The translations under genes were made by a program, and so were the position numbers. From Legionella qingyii (GTDB lineage Bacteria > Pseudomonadota > Gammaproteobacteria > Legionellales > Legionellaceae), in assembly GCF_003184185.1 (NCBI RefSeq), contig NZ_QHJG01000002.1, positions 74,900 through 138,899 on the forward strand: 64,000 bases of DNA. The letters are read 5' to 3'. The notes beneath the pieces were generated by a model that saw only the letters and a program-made list of their open reading frames with translations, was not told the DNA's origin and did not search any database. The first letter of the stretch is position 1. Every line of letters begins with the position of its first letter. This document shows, piece after piece, positions 1-9,324 of this stretch.

Positions 1-32
1 TGCCTCGATCTTGGGGTTTTTCGTAAGTCCTG
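1..32. mobile_element. Right end of a small inverted-repeat element (family A), cut by the window edge
   Basis: The first 32 bases end in TTTTTCGTAAGTCCTG (17-32). This is the same 16-bp terminal repeat that bounds the elements at 39254-39377 and 46202-46277. The preceding TGCCTCGA also matches the interior of those copies. The left end lies outside the window. No coding capacity is visible, so this looks like a non-autonomous MITE-type element. Confidence 0.6.
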
Positions 33-69
33 AGGATATCAGAATTTAACAAAAGGATTAGGTTTTATA

Positions 70-1266
70 ATGAGAAAAGCAGCTTTAAGTCTTTGGCTTG
101 TCTTGAGCGTACTGATTTCACCACTATTTGCGAAAGATAAAATAAAAAATTTTGATTCCCAATCTAATGAATGTGTTGAAAATATAGAATTACGTGCCAG
201 TAATGGTGGTTTATTTCTCGATCAGTGTCATATACACGATCGTGATATTCCACAAATTTTATCCTTTCTCAATAAGCACCCGGAAATCAATCGTTTAAGC
301 ATTTCGGACAATCAGATTGGCTATCAAGGTGCCGAATTACTTTCTACTAATACCCATATTCGATATCTTTTCCTGACTGGAAACCGTATTGGTTCACTTG
401 GAGCTGAGGCATTAGCTAAAAATACTTCTTTGGTTTACCTTCTTTTGGGGGATAATCATATTGGCTCCTATGGAGCGGAGGCCTTAGCGAATAATACTAC
501 TTTGATATTTCTTTCACTTGATGGTAATCCTATAGGCTCTTTGGGGGCGAAATCATTAGCAAAAAATAAATCACTAACTCATCTTTCTCTAAAAAGAAGT
601 CAAATCGGAGCAGAAGGTGCGAAAGCATTGTTTTCGAATCAAACATTGAAAAGTTTATATTTAGGTAACAACCGCTTAGGGAATGAGGGTGTAGAGTCTC
701 TTGATAGAAATCAATCCCTCAACTTTATTGACTTGGAAAACAATAATATTGATAAAGATGGCGTTGAGATTATAGCAAGAAATCCCAATTTACTTTATCT
801 CATTCTTGATAACAATCCATTACAAAATGAGGGGGCAGCTTTTTTGGCCCAGGCCAGTTCTCTCGAATGGCTTTCAACTGCTGGTTGTAGCATAGGTCGC
901 GAAGGGGCTCAGTTTTTATCTGAATTGAGTCATCTTACCTTGCTTAATATCGACAATAATTTAATTGGTGATGAGGGTATCGCAGCTCTAGCAAAAATGA
1001 GTTCTCTGACTAATTTATATGCGGATAATAATCTTATTGGGGATGAAGGTGCAAAAATTTTAACCAAAGCGATACAACTGCAAAATTTAAGTTTGAGTCA
1101 TAATTATATTGGAGATGAAGGCGCTTTAACTTTAGCTGAAACTGCAACTTTATATACCTTAGATGTAAGCTTTAATCAAATTACTGCAATCGGAATAAAA
1201 GCATTAAAAAGTAATGAAGTGTTGTCTTATTTGAATACTGAAGGTAACCCTGGAGATAAGCGGTAA
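70..1266 (+). CDS. Secreted leucine-rich-repeat protein
   Basis: 398 residues. The N-terminus is a typical Sec signal peptide: MRK, a hydrophobic stretch and a probable cut after the LFA at residues 19-21. From about residue 70 to the end the protein is a run of roughly 24-residue leucine-rich repeats with the recurring pattern IGxxGAxxLAxNxxLxxLxLxxN, of the ribonuclease-inhibitor-like type. About a dozen units can be counted. Such domains normally bind other proteins. Legionella encodes several LRR effectors (the LegL group), but the signal peptide here suggests periplasmic, surface or type II secreted location rather than Dot/Icm export. No catalytic domain is visible. The gene stands alone, between a family A element and a nested palindrome. 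The specific role is unknown. Confidence 0.85.
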   Translation: MRKAALSLWLVLSVLISPLFAKDKIKNFDSQSNECVENIELRASNGGLFLDQCHIHDRDIPQILSFLNKHPEINRLSISDNQIGYQGAELLSTNTHIRYLFLTGNRIGSLGAEALAKNTSLVYLLLGDNHIGSYGAEALANNTTLIFLSLDGNPIGSLGAKSLAKNKSLTHLSLKRSQIGAEGAKALFSNQTLKSLYLGNNRLGNEGVESLDRNQSLNFIDLENNNIDKDGVEIIARNPNLLYLILDNNPLQNEGAAFLAQASSLEWLSTAGCSIGREGAQFLSELSHLTLLNIDNNLIGDEGIAALAKMSSLTNLYADNNLIGDEGAKILTKAIQLQNLSLSHNYIGDEGALTLAETATLYTLDVSFNQITAIGIKALKSNEVLSYLNTEGNPGDKR

Positions 1267-1399
1267 GTTCATGCCCTATTGGCACATCTTGCGCGAAAAA
1301 TAACACTTCGGAAGCCTCACATACTGATGATGTATGCTACGTTTTTTCAGTATCATATTCGCGCAACCTGCGCTCAAATCCAACCATTCCCCCATGAAC
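1267..1399. repeat. Nested palindromic intergenic element
   Basis: Two nested inverted repeats lie directly after the LRR gene. The outer pair is GTTCATG (1267-1273) with CATGAAC (1393-1399). The inner pair is TTGCGCGAA (1289-1297) with TTCGCGCAA (1358-1366). The centre also holds an ACATAC/GTATG palindrome. There is no reading frame of note. It looks like a dispersed palindromic repeat that can fold when transcribed; it may also end transcription of the LRR gene. The rest of the gap up to 1464 holds a partial AACCCGGGTTTCAGCC repeat end near 1449. Confidence 0.5.
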
Positions 1400-1464
1400 G
1401 GTTACGATAAACGTAATATCCTCTAAATTTTCCTGGAGGAACACAGTGGAACCCGGGTTTCAGC

Positions 1465-3174
1465 CTACTTGTTTGAGGCCAGTCGAACTATTGTATCAAT
1501 TGCTTTATCCAAACTTAGTTGTTGTGTTTCTCCAGTAGCTCGGTTTTTATATTCCACACAGTTTTGTTCCATATTTCGTTCACTTACGATGATACGATGT
1601 GGAATACCAATCAAATCGTGATCTGCAAACAACACGCCAGCTCTTTCATTCCGATCATCAATTAATACATCGATGTCTAATTCTTTTAAACGCTCATATA
1701 GTGCATCTGCTTGTTTTTGAACTACTTGTGAACGATGCCCATTTAAAGGAATTATGACTACTTGGAATGGTGCAATATTTTGAGGCCAGATAATTCCATT
1801 TTCATCATGATGCTGTTCGATTGCTGCTGCAACTACACGAGTGATACCTAAGCCATAACATCCCATTAACATAGTCTCTAATTGACCCTGTTCATTAATT
1901 ACTGCAGCATTCATGGCTTTAGCGTATTTATCTCCCAGCTGAAAGACATGACCAACTTCAATGCCGCGGCAAGAGTGCAGTATTCCTTTCCCATCTGGAC
2001 TGATATCGCCCTCTTTTACATTACGTAATTCATAAACAAGATATTCACTCACATCTTTATCCCAAGCAGCATGTTGATAATGTTTGTCTGCTTGATTGGC
2101 ACCACAAATAAAAGAATCCATAGCAAGAGCATGATGATCCACGATTACAGGAATTGGTAAATTGACTGGTCCAAGAGAGCCAATGGGGGTCTTCAAGGTT
2201 TTTAAGACAGTTTCTTCATCAATAAATTGTAGGGGAGAATGCACCAAAGGATGTTTTATTGCTTTGACCTCATTGAGCTCATCATCGCCTCTTAAAACTA
2301 AAGCCACCATAGGGTGTTCTTTTCCTTTTACAATCAATGTCTTGATGGTTTGACTGCTTGCTACACCAAAGAATTTTGACACTTCAGCTATAGTTTTTTG
2401 GTTTGGAGTATCAACCAGAATCATTTTTTGAGTGGTGGGTGTTGCTTTTTCGGGTTTTAAACTGGTTGCTTGTTCAATATTTGCGGCATAATCTCCTTTA
2501 TCACTATAGAAAATTAAATCTTCACCAGAGTCAGCCAATACTTGGAACTCATGTGATGCAGAGCCTCCAATAGCACCCGTATCGGCTTCAACTGCGCGAT
2601 ATTTAAGTCCCATGCGATCAAAAATACGACAATAAGCCTGATACATATCTTTGTAGGTCATTTGCAGGCTTTCTAGATTTAAATGGAATGAATATGCATC
2701 TTTCATAATAAATTCTCGTGCACGCATCACACCAAAACGAGGTCTGATTTCGTCGCGGAATTTAGTTTGGATCTGATAAAAGCTTGTGGGTAATTGTTTA
2801 TAGGATTGTAACTCATTACGCATAATATCTGTGATTACTTCTTCATGAGTAGGGCCATAGCAATATTCTCTACCATTAGAATCTTTCATGGTGAGAAGCT
2901 GCCCGCCAAAGGTATCCCAACGCCCAGTTTCTTGCCATAGTTCAGCAGGTTGTACTGCGGGCATGAGCAACTCCATTGCGTTGATGCGATTCATTTCTTC
3001 ACGGACTATCTGTTCTATTTTACGTAATACTTTTAAACCCAAAGGCATCCAGGTATAAAGGCCTGAACCCAGTTTACGAATCATTCCAGTTCTCAGCATT
3101 AATTGATGTGAAACAATCTCTGCATCGTTTGGAGTTTCTTTGAGAGTTGCTAAAAACCATTGAGACGCACGCAT
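1465..3174 (-). CDS. proS: Prolyl-tRNA synthetase
   Basis: Charges tRNA-Pro with proline in the cytoplasm. 569 residues, close to the E. coli length. The reading frame opens further upstream, but the start at 3174 ([15 protein letters not shown]) matches the family N-terminus and has AGGAG five bases ahead, so the first 12 residues of the longer frame are rejected. Class II synthetase motifs are visible: the GLYTWMPLG region and the [19 protein letters not shown] motif 2 block. Between motifs 2 and 3 sits the inserted editing (INS) domain of bacterial-type ProS, which removes mischarged alanine. The C-terminal anticodon-binding domain follows. The gene is monocistronic, with a palindrome upstream. 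Confidence 0.97.
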   Translation of the reverse strand: MRASQWFLATLKETPNDAEIVSHQLMLRTGMIRKLGSGLYTWMPLGLKVLRKIEQIVREEMNRINAMELLMPAVQPAELWQETGRWDTFGGQLLTMKDSNGREYCYGPTHEEVITDIMRNELQSYKQLPTSFYQIQTKFRDEIRPRFGVMRAREFIMKDAYSFHLNLESLQMTYKDMYQAYCRIFDRMGLKYRAVEADTGAIGGSASHEFQVLADSGEDLIFYSDKGDYAANIEQATSLKPEKATPTTQKMILVDTPNQKTIAEVSKFFGVASSQTIKTLIVKGKEHPMVALVLRGDDELNEVKAIKHPLVHSPLQFIDEETVLKTLKTPIGSLGPVNLPIPVIVDHHALAMDSFICGANQADKHYQHAAWDKDVSEYLVYELRNVKEGDISPDGKGILHSCRGIEVGHVFQLGDKYAKAMNAAVINEQGQLETMLMGCYGLGITRVVAAAIEQHHDENGIIWPQNIAPFQVVIIPLNGHRSQVVQKQADALYERLKELDIDVLIDDRNERAGVLFADHDLIGIPHRIIVSERNMEQNCVEYKNRATGETQQLSLDKAIDTIVRLASNK

Positions 3175-3262
3175 TTCTGCTCCTGAAAATAGTATTGTTC
3201 TTGAGTGCAAAGCATTATACAGAAGTTTCTGTTCAATAACAGATTAATTGGCGTGAGGCATC

Positions 3263-3329
3263 TAGCCTGCGAGGCGGAGCCCATTGTTATTAAATCATTT
3301 TTATCTTGGGCTCTGCTTCGCAGCAGCTA
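3263..3329. repeat. Palindromic repeat between proS and the SulP gene
   Basis: The arms AGCCTGCGAGGCGGAGCCCA (from 3264) and TGGGCTCTGCTTCGCAGCAG (from 3307) are imperfect inverted copies around an AT-rich loop. The element lies just beyond the stop codon of the SulP-carbonic anhydrase gene, so the RNA hairpin could act as its transcription terminator. It resembles the other AGCCTGGG palindromes in this window but has diverged. Confidence 0.5.
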
Positions 3330-3339
3330 TCTAGAGATG

Positions 3340-5649
3340 TTAAATCTTAATCTTGGCTTCTTCTAATAATGTATTTAGTTTGGAAGCCAGGTGTTCGTAA
3401 TTTTTTCCTCCAAGTTGGCTTAATTCATACTCATAATTTTTATAATGAACTTTACCTGTCTGAACATTATAAACCCCACCAACTAGGGCAATATCATTTT
3501 GCTCGATCATGTCATGCAAAATAGAGCTGCGATCATAAATTTCCTGCATGGTATGGGCTACGTTTAACTCAGTAACATTGTCCACATAAGTTTTATTTTT
3601 ACTGTGACGATTTGTTTCAGTTTCGCTCTCCGCATTGATCGCTGGTTTAATTTTGTCCAACAATTCTGTTATATGGCCTGTTTCAACTCCGTCGCACGCA
3701 GATTGAATGGCGCCACAACGCGTATGGCCCAGAACGACAATGAGTTTAACGCCAACAACATGACAAGCATATTCAATGCTGGCCAGAACGTCATTGTTCA
3801 CCACGTTTCCAGCAACCCGCACACAAAAAACATCACCAAAGCTCATATCAAAAATTGTTTCTACTGGAACTCGTGAATCAATACAACCAAGAACAATGGC
3901 AATAGGATGTTGCCCTTTCGCTGTGAGTTTAATGTCCAATTGATTCGAACGGTGGATTGGGGTGTCATTGAGGAAGCGTTGGTTTCCTTCATGTAAAATA
4001 TTTAATACCTGTGCTGGAGACAGGTGCGATTGCACGTCGTATGTGGTTACATTGATAAAATCAATATAATTATGAATCTTATAATGTTCTTTGAAGCCAA
4101 TCAGATTCAATGCAATTTTTTTATTGGGCGCTTGTTCCTCTTTAAATTCTTTTAGAAGCTCAGAAATTTCTTTATCAATATACTGAGTATAACGCGCATC
4201 AATAATTAACTGTGATTCCCTGGGTATGGAATCAAGCTCGGCAACTAAAGCGGCTTTATTAAGAAAAGTCATTTGCTGGGGGAGTACTAAACGATTAATT
4301 TCTCCAGTAGGATGAATTTCTTTAAGGATATTAATTCGTGCCTGACTGTTTGATTTTAATATATAGAACAAACTTACTCCCAGCCCGATTAAAATGCCTG
4401 TTAGGAGGTTAAATACAATGATGCTGATCACTGTAGCGATAAATGGGATAAATCGATCACTACCTTGAGCATAAATAGAGCGATAAATTGAAGGTTTATT
4501 TAATTTATATCCGGTATAGATCAAAATTGCAGCCAAAGAAGATAAGGGAATTTTATTTAACGTGCCCGGGATTAACATCACCGCAAGGAAAATAAAAACA
4601 CCATGCAAAATTGCTGACACTTTGCTTGTCGAACCTGCTTGAATATTGATTGAGGTTCTTACGATTACAGAGGTAATGGGAATCCCACCAATTAAACCAG
4701 CGGTCATGTTTCCCACTCCCTGAGCAACCAATTCTCGGTTTGAGGAGGGATGGCGTCGTTTTTTATCCAGTTTTTCCCCTGCTTTAAGATTCAATAAGCT
4801 TTCAAGAGAAGCCACAATGCCAATGATAAAAGCATAAAGATAGACTTTTGGATTCGCTAAAGTAGACCAGTTGGGATATTCCAATTGGCTAAATAGCTCA
4901 CGATAATTATCTGTTTGGGGAATGTTAACTAACTGCGGCGAATTTTGAATCATGCTTGAATTGGTCCACAAAAACAACTCATTAAGCAACACGCCCAAAA
5001 TAACGACGAGGATTGGTGCCGGTATTTCTTTTAGTATTTTATTTTTCGTCACATCAAAATAAATTAATGTGCTGAGAGAAAGAATCGTAATCAGCATCGC
5101 CCCAGTATTTATATGCTTATACACAGCAAGAATGGGACTTAATGAGATTTCTTCAGCGGTTTCTAACAAATGCATTTTGAGTTCGTTGAAATCTGCAGAA
5201 AGAGTAAATGCAAGTGGCAATTGCTTGATTATTAATAAAATACCGATGGCACAGAGTAGACCTTGTACGACATTGGAAGGGACGTAATCGGCGACAAATC
5301 CAGCTCGCAAACTTCCTATAACCACTTGAAGTAAACCGGCAAGAAATAGAGCAACTAAAAATGAATTGAAATCTCCTAGTTGAGTAAGGGCAGCTACTAC
5401 CACCGCCGCCATACCAGCTGCAGGTCCACTGACACTAACGTGCGAGCCACTTAAGCAACCTACGACAACTCCACCAATAACGCCACTTAAAATTCCAGAG
5501 AAAAGTGGTGCACCAGAAGCCAAGGCAATACCTAGACATAATGGTATGGCGACGAGAAATACGACTATGGCTGCTACAAAATCAAATTTAAAGTAACGCT
5601 TGGCATAAATTCGAAATATACGTGAGTCAACCGATGTATTTGTAAACAT
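3340..5649 (-). CDS. SulP-family anion transporter fused to beta-carbonic anhydrase
   Basis: 769 residues in two parts. Residues about 20-430 form a SulP/SLC26 permease with roughly ten or more membrane segments and the family signature region (SGSHVSVSGPAAGM, residues 67-80). A short STAS-like stretch follows at about 445-540. Residues about 545-769 are a complete beta-class carbonic anhydrase with the zinc ligands and dyad in place: C589-x-D591-x-R593 and H642-x2-C645. Fusions of this kind are known in bacteria and are thought to couple bicarbonate or sulfate transport to CO2/HCO3- interconversion. The substrate cannot be read from sequence; bicarbonate is favoured by the fusion. It acts in the inner membrane with the enzyme domain probably cytoplasmic. 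An inverted repeat lies in the promoter region. Confidence 0.9.
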   Translation of the reverse strand: MFTNTSVDSRIFRIYAKRYFKFDFVAAIVVFLVAIPLCLGIALASGAPLFSGILSGVIGGVVVGCLSGSHVSVSGPAAGMAAVVVAALTQLGDFNSFLVALFLAGLLQVVIGSLRAGFVADYVPSNVVQGLLCAIGILLIIKQLPLAFTLSADFNELKMHLLETAEEISLSPILAVYKHINTGAMLITILSLSTLIYFDVTKNKILKEIPAPILVVILGVLLNELFLWTNSSMIQNSPQLVNIPQTDNYRELFSQLEYPNWSTLANPKVYLYAFIIGIVASLESLLNLKAGEKLDKKRRHPSSNRELVAQGVGNMTAGLIGGIPITSVIVRTSINIQAGSTSKVSAILHGVFIFLAVMLIPGTLNKIPLSSLAAILIYTGYKLNKPSIYRSIYAQGSDRFIPFIATVISIIVFNLLTGILIGLGVSLFYILKSNSQARINILKEIHPTGEINRLVLPQQMTFLNKAALVAELDSIPRESQLIIDARYTQYIDKEISELLKEFKEEQAPNKKIALNLIGFKEHYKIHNYIDFINVTTYDVQSHLSPAQVLNILHEGNQRFLNDTPIHRSNQLDIKLTAKGQHPIAIVLGCIDSRVPVETIFDMSFGDVFCVRVAGNVVNNDVLASIEYACHVVGVKLIVVLGHTRCGAIQSACDGVETGHITELLDKIKPAINAESETETNRHSKNKTYVDNVTELNVAHTMQEIYDRSSILHDMIEQNDIALVGGVYNVQTGKVHYKNYEYELSQLGGKNYEHLASKLNTLLEEAKIKI

Positions 5650-5741
5650 GGGGATAGATCCTCTATTAACAAAATAAAGTGAAAAGGTTAAGCGAAAGTA
5701 TTCTAATTTTAGACTAAAGTGCCATCTAATAAAACATTATT

Positions 5742-5768
5742 GTAACAAAAATGTTATTAAAATGTTAC
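5742..5768. promoter_or_regulatory. Inverted repeat upstream of the SulP-carbonic anhydrase gene
   Basis: GTAACA (5742-5747) and TGTTAC (5763-5768) form a perfect 6-bp inverted pair with a further TGTTA between them, in an AT-rich stretch 93 bp upstream of the start codon. This could be an operator, but there is no direct evidence. The rest of the gap between this gene and ttcA (5650-6063) holds no gene I can support and no clear tRNA. Confidence 0.3.
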
Positions 5769-6063
5769 GGTTTAGTTAAGGATGTGTGCTTAACTAGGGC
5801 TATTTGGTTTGTTGGTGCTCATTGTGTTTGTGGTTTATAAGATTCGACTGATGCAAATAATTCAAAAAAACGAAAAGGAAAAGCCTAGACTAAAAGCAAG
5901 AAAGAGTGTTTTGTTAATTAAAACCCGGGATTGGCTACGTTGTTCACTACACTCTTATGCACATCTCACTGAAAAGCCATATTTGTACTCAAATCTGACT
6001 TTTCCCCAAAGATTTTCAACTTGTGACTAAGAGACAGGTCTTTCACCGGGCTTTAAAACAATT

Positions 6064-6906
6064 TTATACTTCTACTGAGTCGAATTCTTCTGTGCTAAAG
6101 AGTTCGCTGGTATTGATTGTTTGATTGGTGGCTAATTCATTTTCAAGATTTCTAAAATTCCACATATTTTGATCCATAAGTTGGCTGGGTTTGATGCTTT
6201 GCAGCGCATGCAGGATATTACTTGGAACTTTAGGATTTTCTTCGGCAAGTTGATTAATTAAATGTGTTACTTTTTTGCGCATTAAATTTTCCTGAGAACC
6301 ACAAAGTGTACAGGGAATGATAGGGTAGGATTGCTCGTTGGCGAACGTGATAATGTCTTTTTCTTGAACATAGCATAATGGACGAATTACTATGTGCTTT
6401 TTATTATCGCTGAGCAATTTGGGTGGCATTGAGCGAATGTCACCATTATATAGGATGGACATCATTAAGGTACGAACCAGATCATCTCGATGATGGCCAA
6501 GAGCGATTTTATTGAAGCCATGTTCTTCGGCATAACGATAGATAATCCCGCGACGTAAGCGTGAGCATAAAGAACAGTATGTTTTACCTTCGGGAATTTT
6601 TTCTTTTACGATACTGTAAGTATCTCGAGTTAGGATTTCATGAGGAATTGAACGCTCGGCGAGCCATTGCCGCACTGCAGTATCATCCCAACCAGGTTGA
6701 GCCTGATCTAGGGTAAAGGAAAAGAGTTCAAATTTATTACCAGAACGCCGGCGTAATTGATCCAAAATAGTTAAAAGCGTAAAAGAGTCTTTGCCACCAG
6801 ACAAACAGACCATAACACGATCACCACGCTGGATCATATTAAAATCTGCAATTGCTTTACCTGTATAATGAAGTAATTTTTTTTCAACTTGGGAGGGATT
6901 GGACAT
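6064..6906 (-). CDS. ttcA: tRNA 2-thiocytidine biosynthesis protein
   Basis: 280 residues. TtcA thiolates cytidine 32 of certain tRNAs, using ATP and a [4Fe-4S] cluster. The PP-loop ATP pyrophosphatase motif SGGKDS is at residues 36-41. The two Cys-x2-Cys pairs of the family are present at C111/C114 and C199/C202, which fits the three cluster ligands of E. coli TtcA. The LGHHRDD motif is also visible at about 136-142. It ends 24 bp upstream of the start of the next minus-strand gene's stop-codon side (the tolC homologue ends at 6931), so it may be cotranscribed as the last gene of a pcm-tolC-ttcA run. Confidence 0.95.
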   Translation of the reverse strand: MSNPSQVEKKLLHYTGKAIADFNMIQRGDRVMVCLSGGKDSFTLLTILDQLRRRSGNKFELFSFTLDQAQPGWDDTAVRQWLAERSIPHEILTRDTYSIVKEKIPEGKTYCSLCSRLRRGIIYRYAEEHGFNKIALGHHRDDLVRTLMMSILYNGDIRSMPPKLLSDNKKHIVIRPLCYVQEKDIITFANEQSYPIIPCTLCGSQENLMRKKVTHLINQLAEENPKVPSNILHALQSIKPSQLMDQNMWNFRNLENELATNQTINTSELFSTEEFDSVEV

Positions 6907-6930
6907 TATAAAAACCTGAATAAAAAATTG

Positions 6931-8304
6931 TTATTTAGTGGTAGTGCTTCCAGCAGAAACTAATCCGTTAACACGAGTTGTTTCTAACCATGAATTAATC
7001 AGCTCAAGATCATTTACGTTTAATGTTCCGGCAAGATATTTTAGAGTTAGAACGGCATTAATCAAACTGTATTGGTCATTAGCAAGTTGGTTCTGAGCTT
7101 CAAAAAGACGCTGTTGGGCATTCACTACATCCACCATGGTACGAGTGCCTACTTCAAATTGAGCCTCTGTACTTTCCAATGAATTCTGTTGGGAAATAAC
7201 AGTTTGCCTGTCTGCCTTAACTTTGCTAATTCCATCAGTAATTGTGTTAAAAGCAATCCGGCTGTTTACTACCACATCTCGATAAGTTTGTTCGACTCGT
7301 TCGCTGGTAGCCCGAAAATTATGCTTTGCTTGCCGAGTTTGGGAGAGTACTAGTCCTCCTTGAAATGCAGGAAAGTTCAACGCCAAACTAACACTAGATT
7401 GTTTTTGATTTTCCGGTAAGAAAGGGCTGGATGTGTTGACTTCATTTGTTGTTTCTGCTGAGCTGCCTTGGATAGCAACAGTAGGCCAGTTGCCAGCAGA
7501 CAGCGCTTTCATATTTTGACGTGCTACTTCAAGATTGCATTTGGCAGACAACAATTTGTAGTTTTGTTTAAGACCAGTATCTATCCACTCATCTACATCA
7601 TTAGGTTCTGGCTTAATGAGAGGAATTTTTCCATCCCGCAGAGGCGCAATGAGTTCATAAACATGATTCGTTAATTTTCTTAAATTTTCACTTTGATTGA
7701 TTTGGTTGTTACGGGAGGCAATAACCGTAGCTACCGATTGATCATAAGCTGCTTTTGCTTCATAAACAGAAGTAATTGGATCAAGACCCACCTCAAAGCG
7801 TTGTTTGGCTTGCTCGTACTGGCGCATGTTTGCGCGTTTTTTTGCCTCAGCGAAATTTAAAGTATCTTGGGCAAACAATATATCAAAGTAGGCTTTAGCT
7901 GTTCTAAGAATTAAATCCTGAGCTGCATCGTTAAAAGTAGCTTGTGCTGCTTTAACAGATGCCCTTGCTTGTTTTACTTTGGCCCAGGCTTGATAATTGA
8001 AAATAGCCTGAGATGCAGAAACTTGCCACATCTTGGATTTGTAATAGTCGTCTTGAACGCTGAAAAAGCCATCATTCACATGCAGAAAGTTTCGGCTTGT
8101 TTGCGCTGTAAGACCTGCTTGGGGTAGCAATGCTGCCCAGGCTTGAGGAACAGCTTCTTTATTAGCCATATACGTTTCATAGGCATTTTTGAATATAGGA
8201 TCATTTTCAAGAGCTTGATGATAGATATCCATTAAGTCTGTTGCGGCAAATGCTTGCGACAACAGACCAAAAGCCATGAGATAGCAAATCAACAATTTTT
8301 TCAT
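6931..8304 (-). CDS. tolC: TolC-family outer-membrane channel protein
   Basis: 457 residues. The signal peptide has MKK, a hydrophobic stretch and a probable cut after AFA at residues 18-20. Two repeats of an outer-membrane efflux protein domain follow, rich in Ala/Gln-heptad coiled coil, as in TolC. The conserved FEVGLDPITSVYEA and FEVGTRTMVDVVNAQ segments (with the typical G-T/D-x-x-V pattern before the helix) mark the equivalent positions of the two halves. It forms the trimeric channel used by RND pumps and type I secretion. The RND permease and adaptor at 24.8-29.3 kb are possible partners, since no outer-membrane gene lies beside them. It starts 12 bp after the end of the upstream methyltransferase gene, so they are likely cotranscribed. 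Confidence 0.93.
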   Translation of the reverse strand: MKKLLICYLMAFGLLSQAFAATDLMDIYHQALENDPIFKNAYETYMANKEAVPQAWAALLPQAGLTAQTSRNFLHVNDGFFSVQDDYYKSKMWQVSASQAIFNYQAWAKVKQARASVKAAQATFNDAAQDLILRTAKAYFDILFAQDTLNFAEAKKRANMRQYEQAKQRFEVGLDPITSVYEAKAAYDQSVATVIASRNNQINQSENLRKLTNHVYELIAPLRDGKIPLIKPEPNDVDEWIDTGLKQNYKLLSAKCNLEVARQNMKALSAGNWPTVAIQGSSAETTNEVNTSSPFLPENQKQSSVSLALNFPAFQGGLVLSQTRQAKHNFRATSERVEQTYRDVVVNSRIAFNTITDGISKVKADRQTVISQQNSLESTEAQFEVGTRTMVDVVNAQQRLFEAQNQLANDQYSLINAVLTLKYLAGTLNVNDLELINSWLETTRVNGLVSAGSTTTK

Positions 8305-8316
8305 TTAAACTAAATC

Positions 8317-8970
8317 CTAAAATACAAATTCTTTTTGCATTGATTTATCGATCAATAAAGGAATGTTTGTTTCAAAAAGCAGTGCTTCATGCCAATTTTC
8401 ACTATGATCTAGTTCATACAATCGGCCTTGCATGACAGGAGAAGCTCCTTCAATAACAAATAATTTTCCACCAGGAAGTATCTGTAATTTTTGAGTCTCA
8501 TTTATTTGTTCTTTGGCACCAGTAAATACAACGACATCATAAGGAGCACTTTCTAACCAACCTTGACTGGCATCACCAGTAATTAATTCTACATTGTCAC
8601 AGTGGTGTTTTTTTAATAGATGTGCCGCATTGGTAGTGAAATCGGCATAGTAGTCTATGCTGATTACTTTTTTACATAGCTTGCTGAGCAACGCGGTAAA
8701 AAATCCACTGCCAGTTCCTACTTCCAAAACGGTTTCATGACCTTGCAAATCCAATGCTTGTAGAATTTTTCCTTCTTCCAAAGGAGTAAGCATGCGTTGA
8801 TCGTGATTAAGGGGTATTTGCATGTCTGAATAAGCAAAATGGATAAATTGTTCGGGAACGAATTCGTGTCTTAGTACAACATCATACAAATTAAGGATGG
8901 ATTCGTTTAAAACATCGCCAGTTCGAAGTTGTTGTTTGACCATGTTAATGCGTGCGCTTTGATAACTCAT
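8317..8970 (-). CDS. pcm: Protein-L-isoaspartate O-methyltransferase family protein
   Basis: 217 residues. The SAM-binding motif I (VLEVGTGSGFFTALL) and the PCMT-type stretch around it, including the preceding LTPLEEGKILQALDLQ region, place it in the Pcm family, which repairs isoaspartyl damage in proteins. The N-terminus (ARINMVKQQLRTGDVL, then VPEQF) is typical. It is similar in length to E. coli Pcm, but the C-terminal half is divergent, so the substrate is less sure than the family. It is the first gene of a probable operon with the tolC homologue. Confidence 0.85.
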   Translation of the reverse strand: MSYQSARINMVKQQLRTGDVLNESILNLYDVVLRHEFVPEQFIHFAYSDMQIPLNHDQRMLTPLEEGKILQALDLQGHETVLEVGTGSGFFTALLSKLCKKVISIDYYADFTTNAAHLLKKHHCDNVELITGDASQGWLESAPYDVVVFTGAKEQINETQKLQILPGGKLFVIEGASPVMQGRLYELDHSENWHEALLFETNIPLLIDKSMQKEFVF

Positions 8971-9324
8971 TTGTTCTACCGTGTTGATTGTTTTAGGTTA
9001 AGATTGATTATTCATTTGCCAACGTTTTTGTTATTCGCAGTGATCCACTTTTGGTGATTTTAGAATTCCGCAAATAGCTGTGAAACAAGATGGCAGAAGT
9101 GAATTGTCAATACACTTTCAAAACTTTGGCACAATCTTAGCAAAAAAATAGCCCATGTGCTAAGAAATAATGTTTGAATCCCAAATTTCGTGGTGACTCT
9201 GTTTAAAGTTTGTTATGATCTGCAATTTTTAAGAGTTTTCTTAACCGATTTATAATTACCCATACATCATTCACGATGTTGAATGACAGGGAAATAAATA
9301 TAATCTAACGACTGGGAGAATGCA
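8971..9324. promoter_or_regulatory. Divergent intergenic region between pcm and kbl
   Basis: 354 bp with no supportable gene. It must hold the promoters of both flanking operons. A TATGAT hexamer at 9214-9219 could be a -10 box for kbl, but the matching -35 is poor (TGGTGA at 9191-9196). The imperfect pair TTAGCAAAA / TGTGCTAAG around 9137-9165 is short. Nothing else was recognised. Confidence 0.3.

Noticed and set aside
5809..6030. A 73-codon frame between the SulP gene and ttcA
   Set aside because: It has no convincing ribosome site and only a short hydrophobic start followed by an unstructured basic stretch. It may be real, but I cannot support it.
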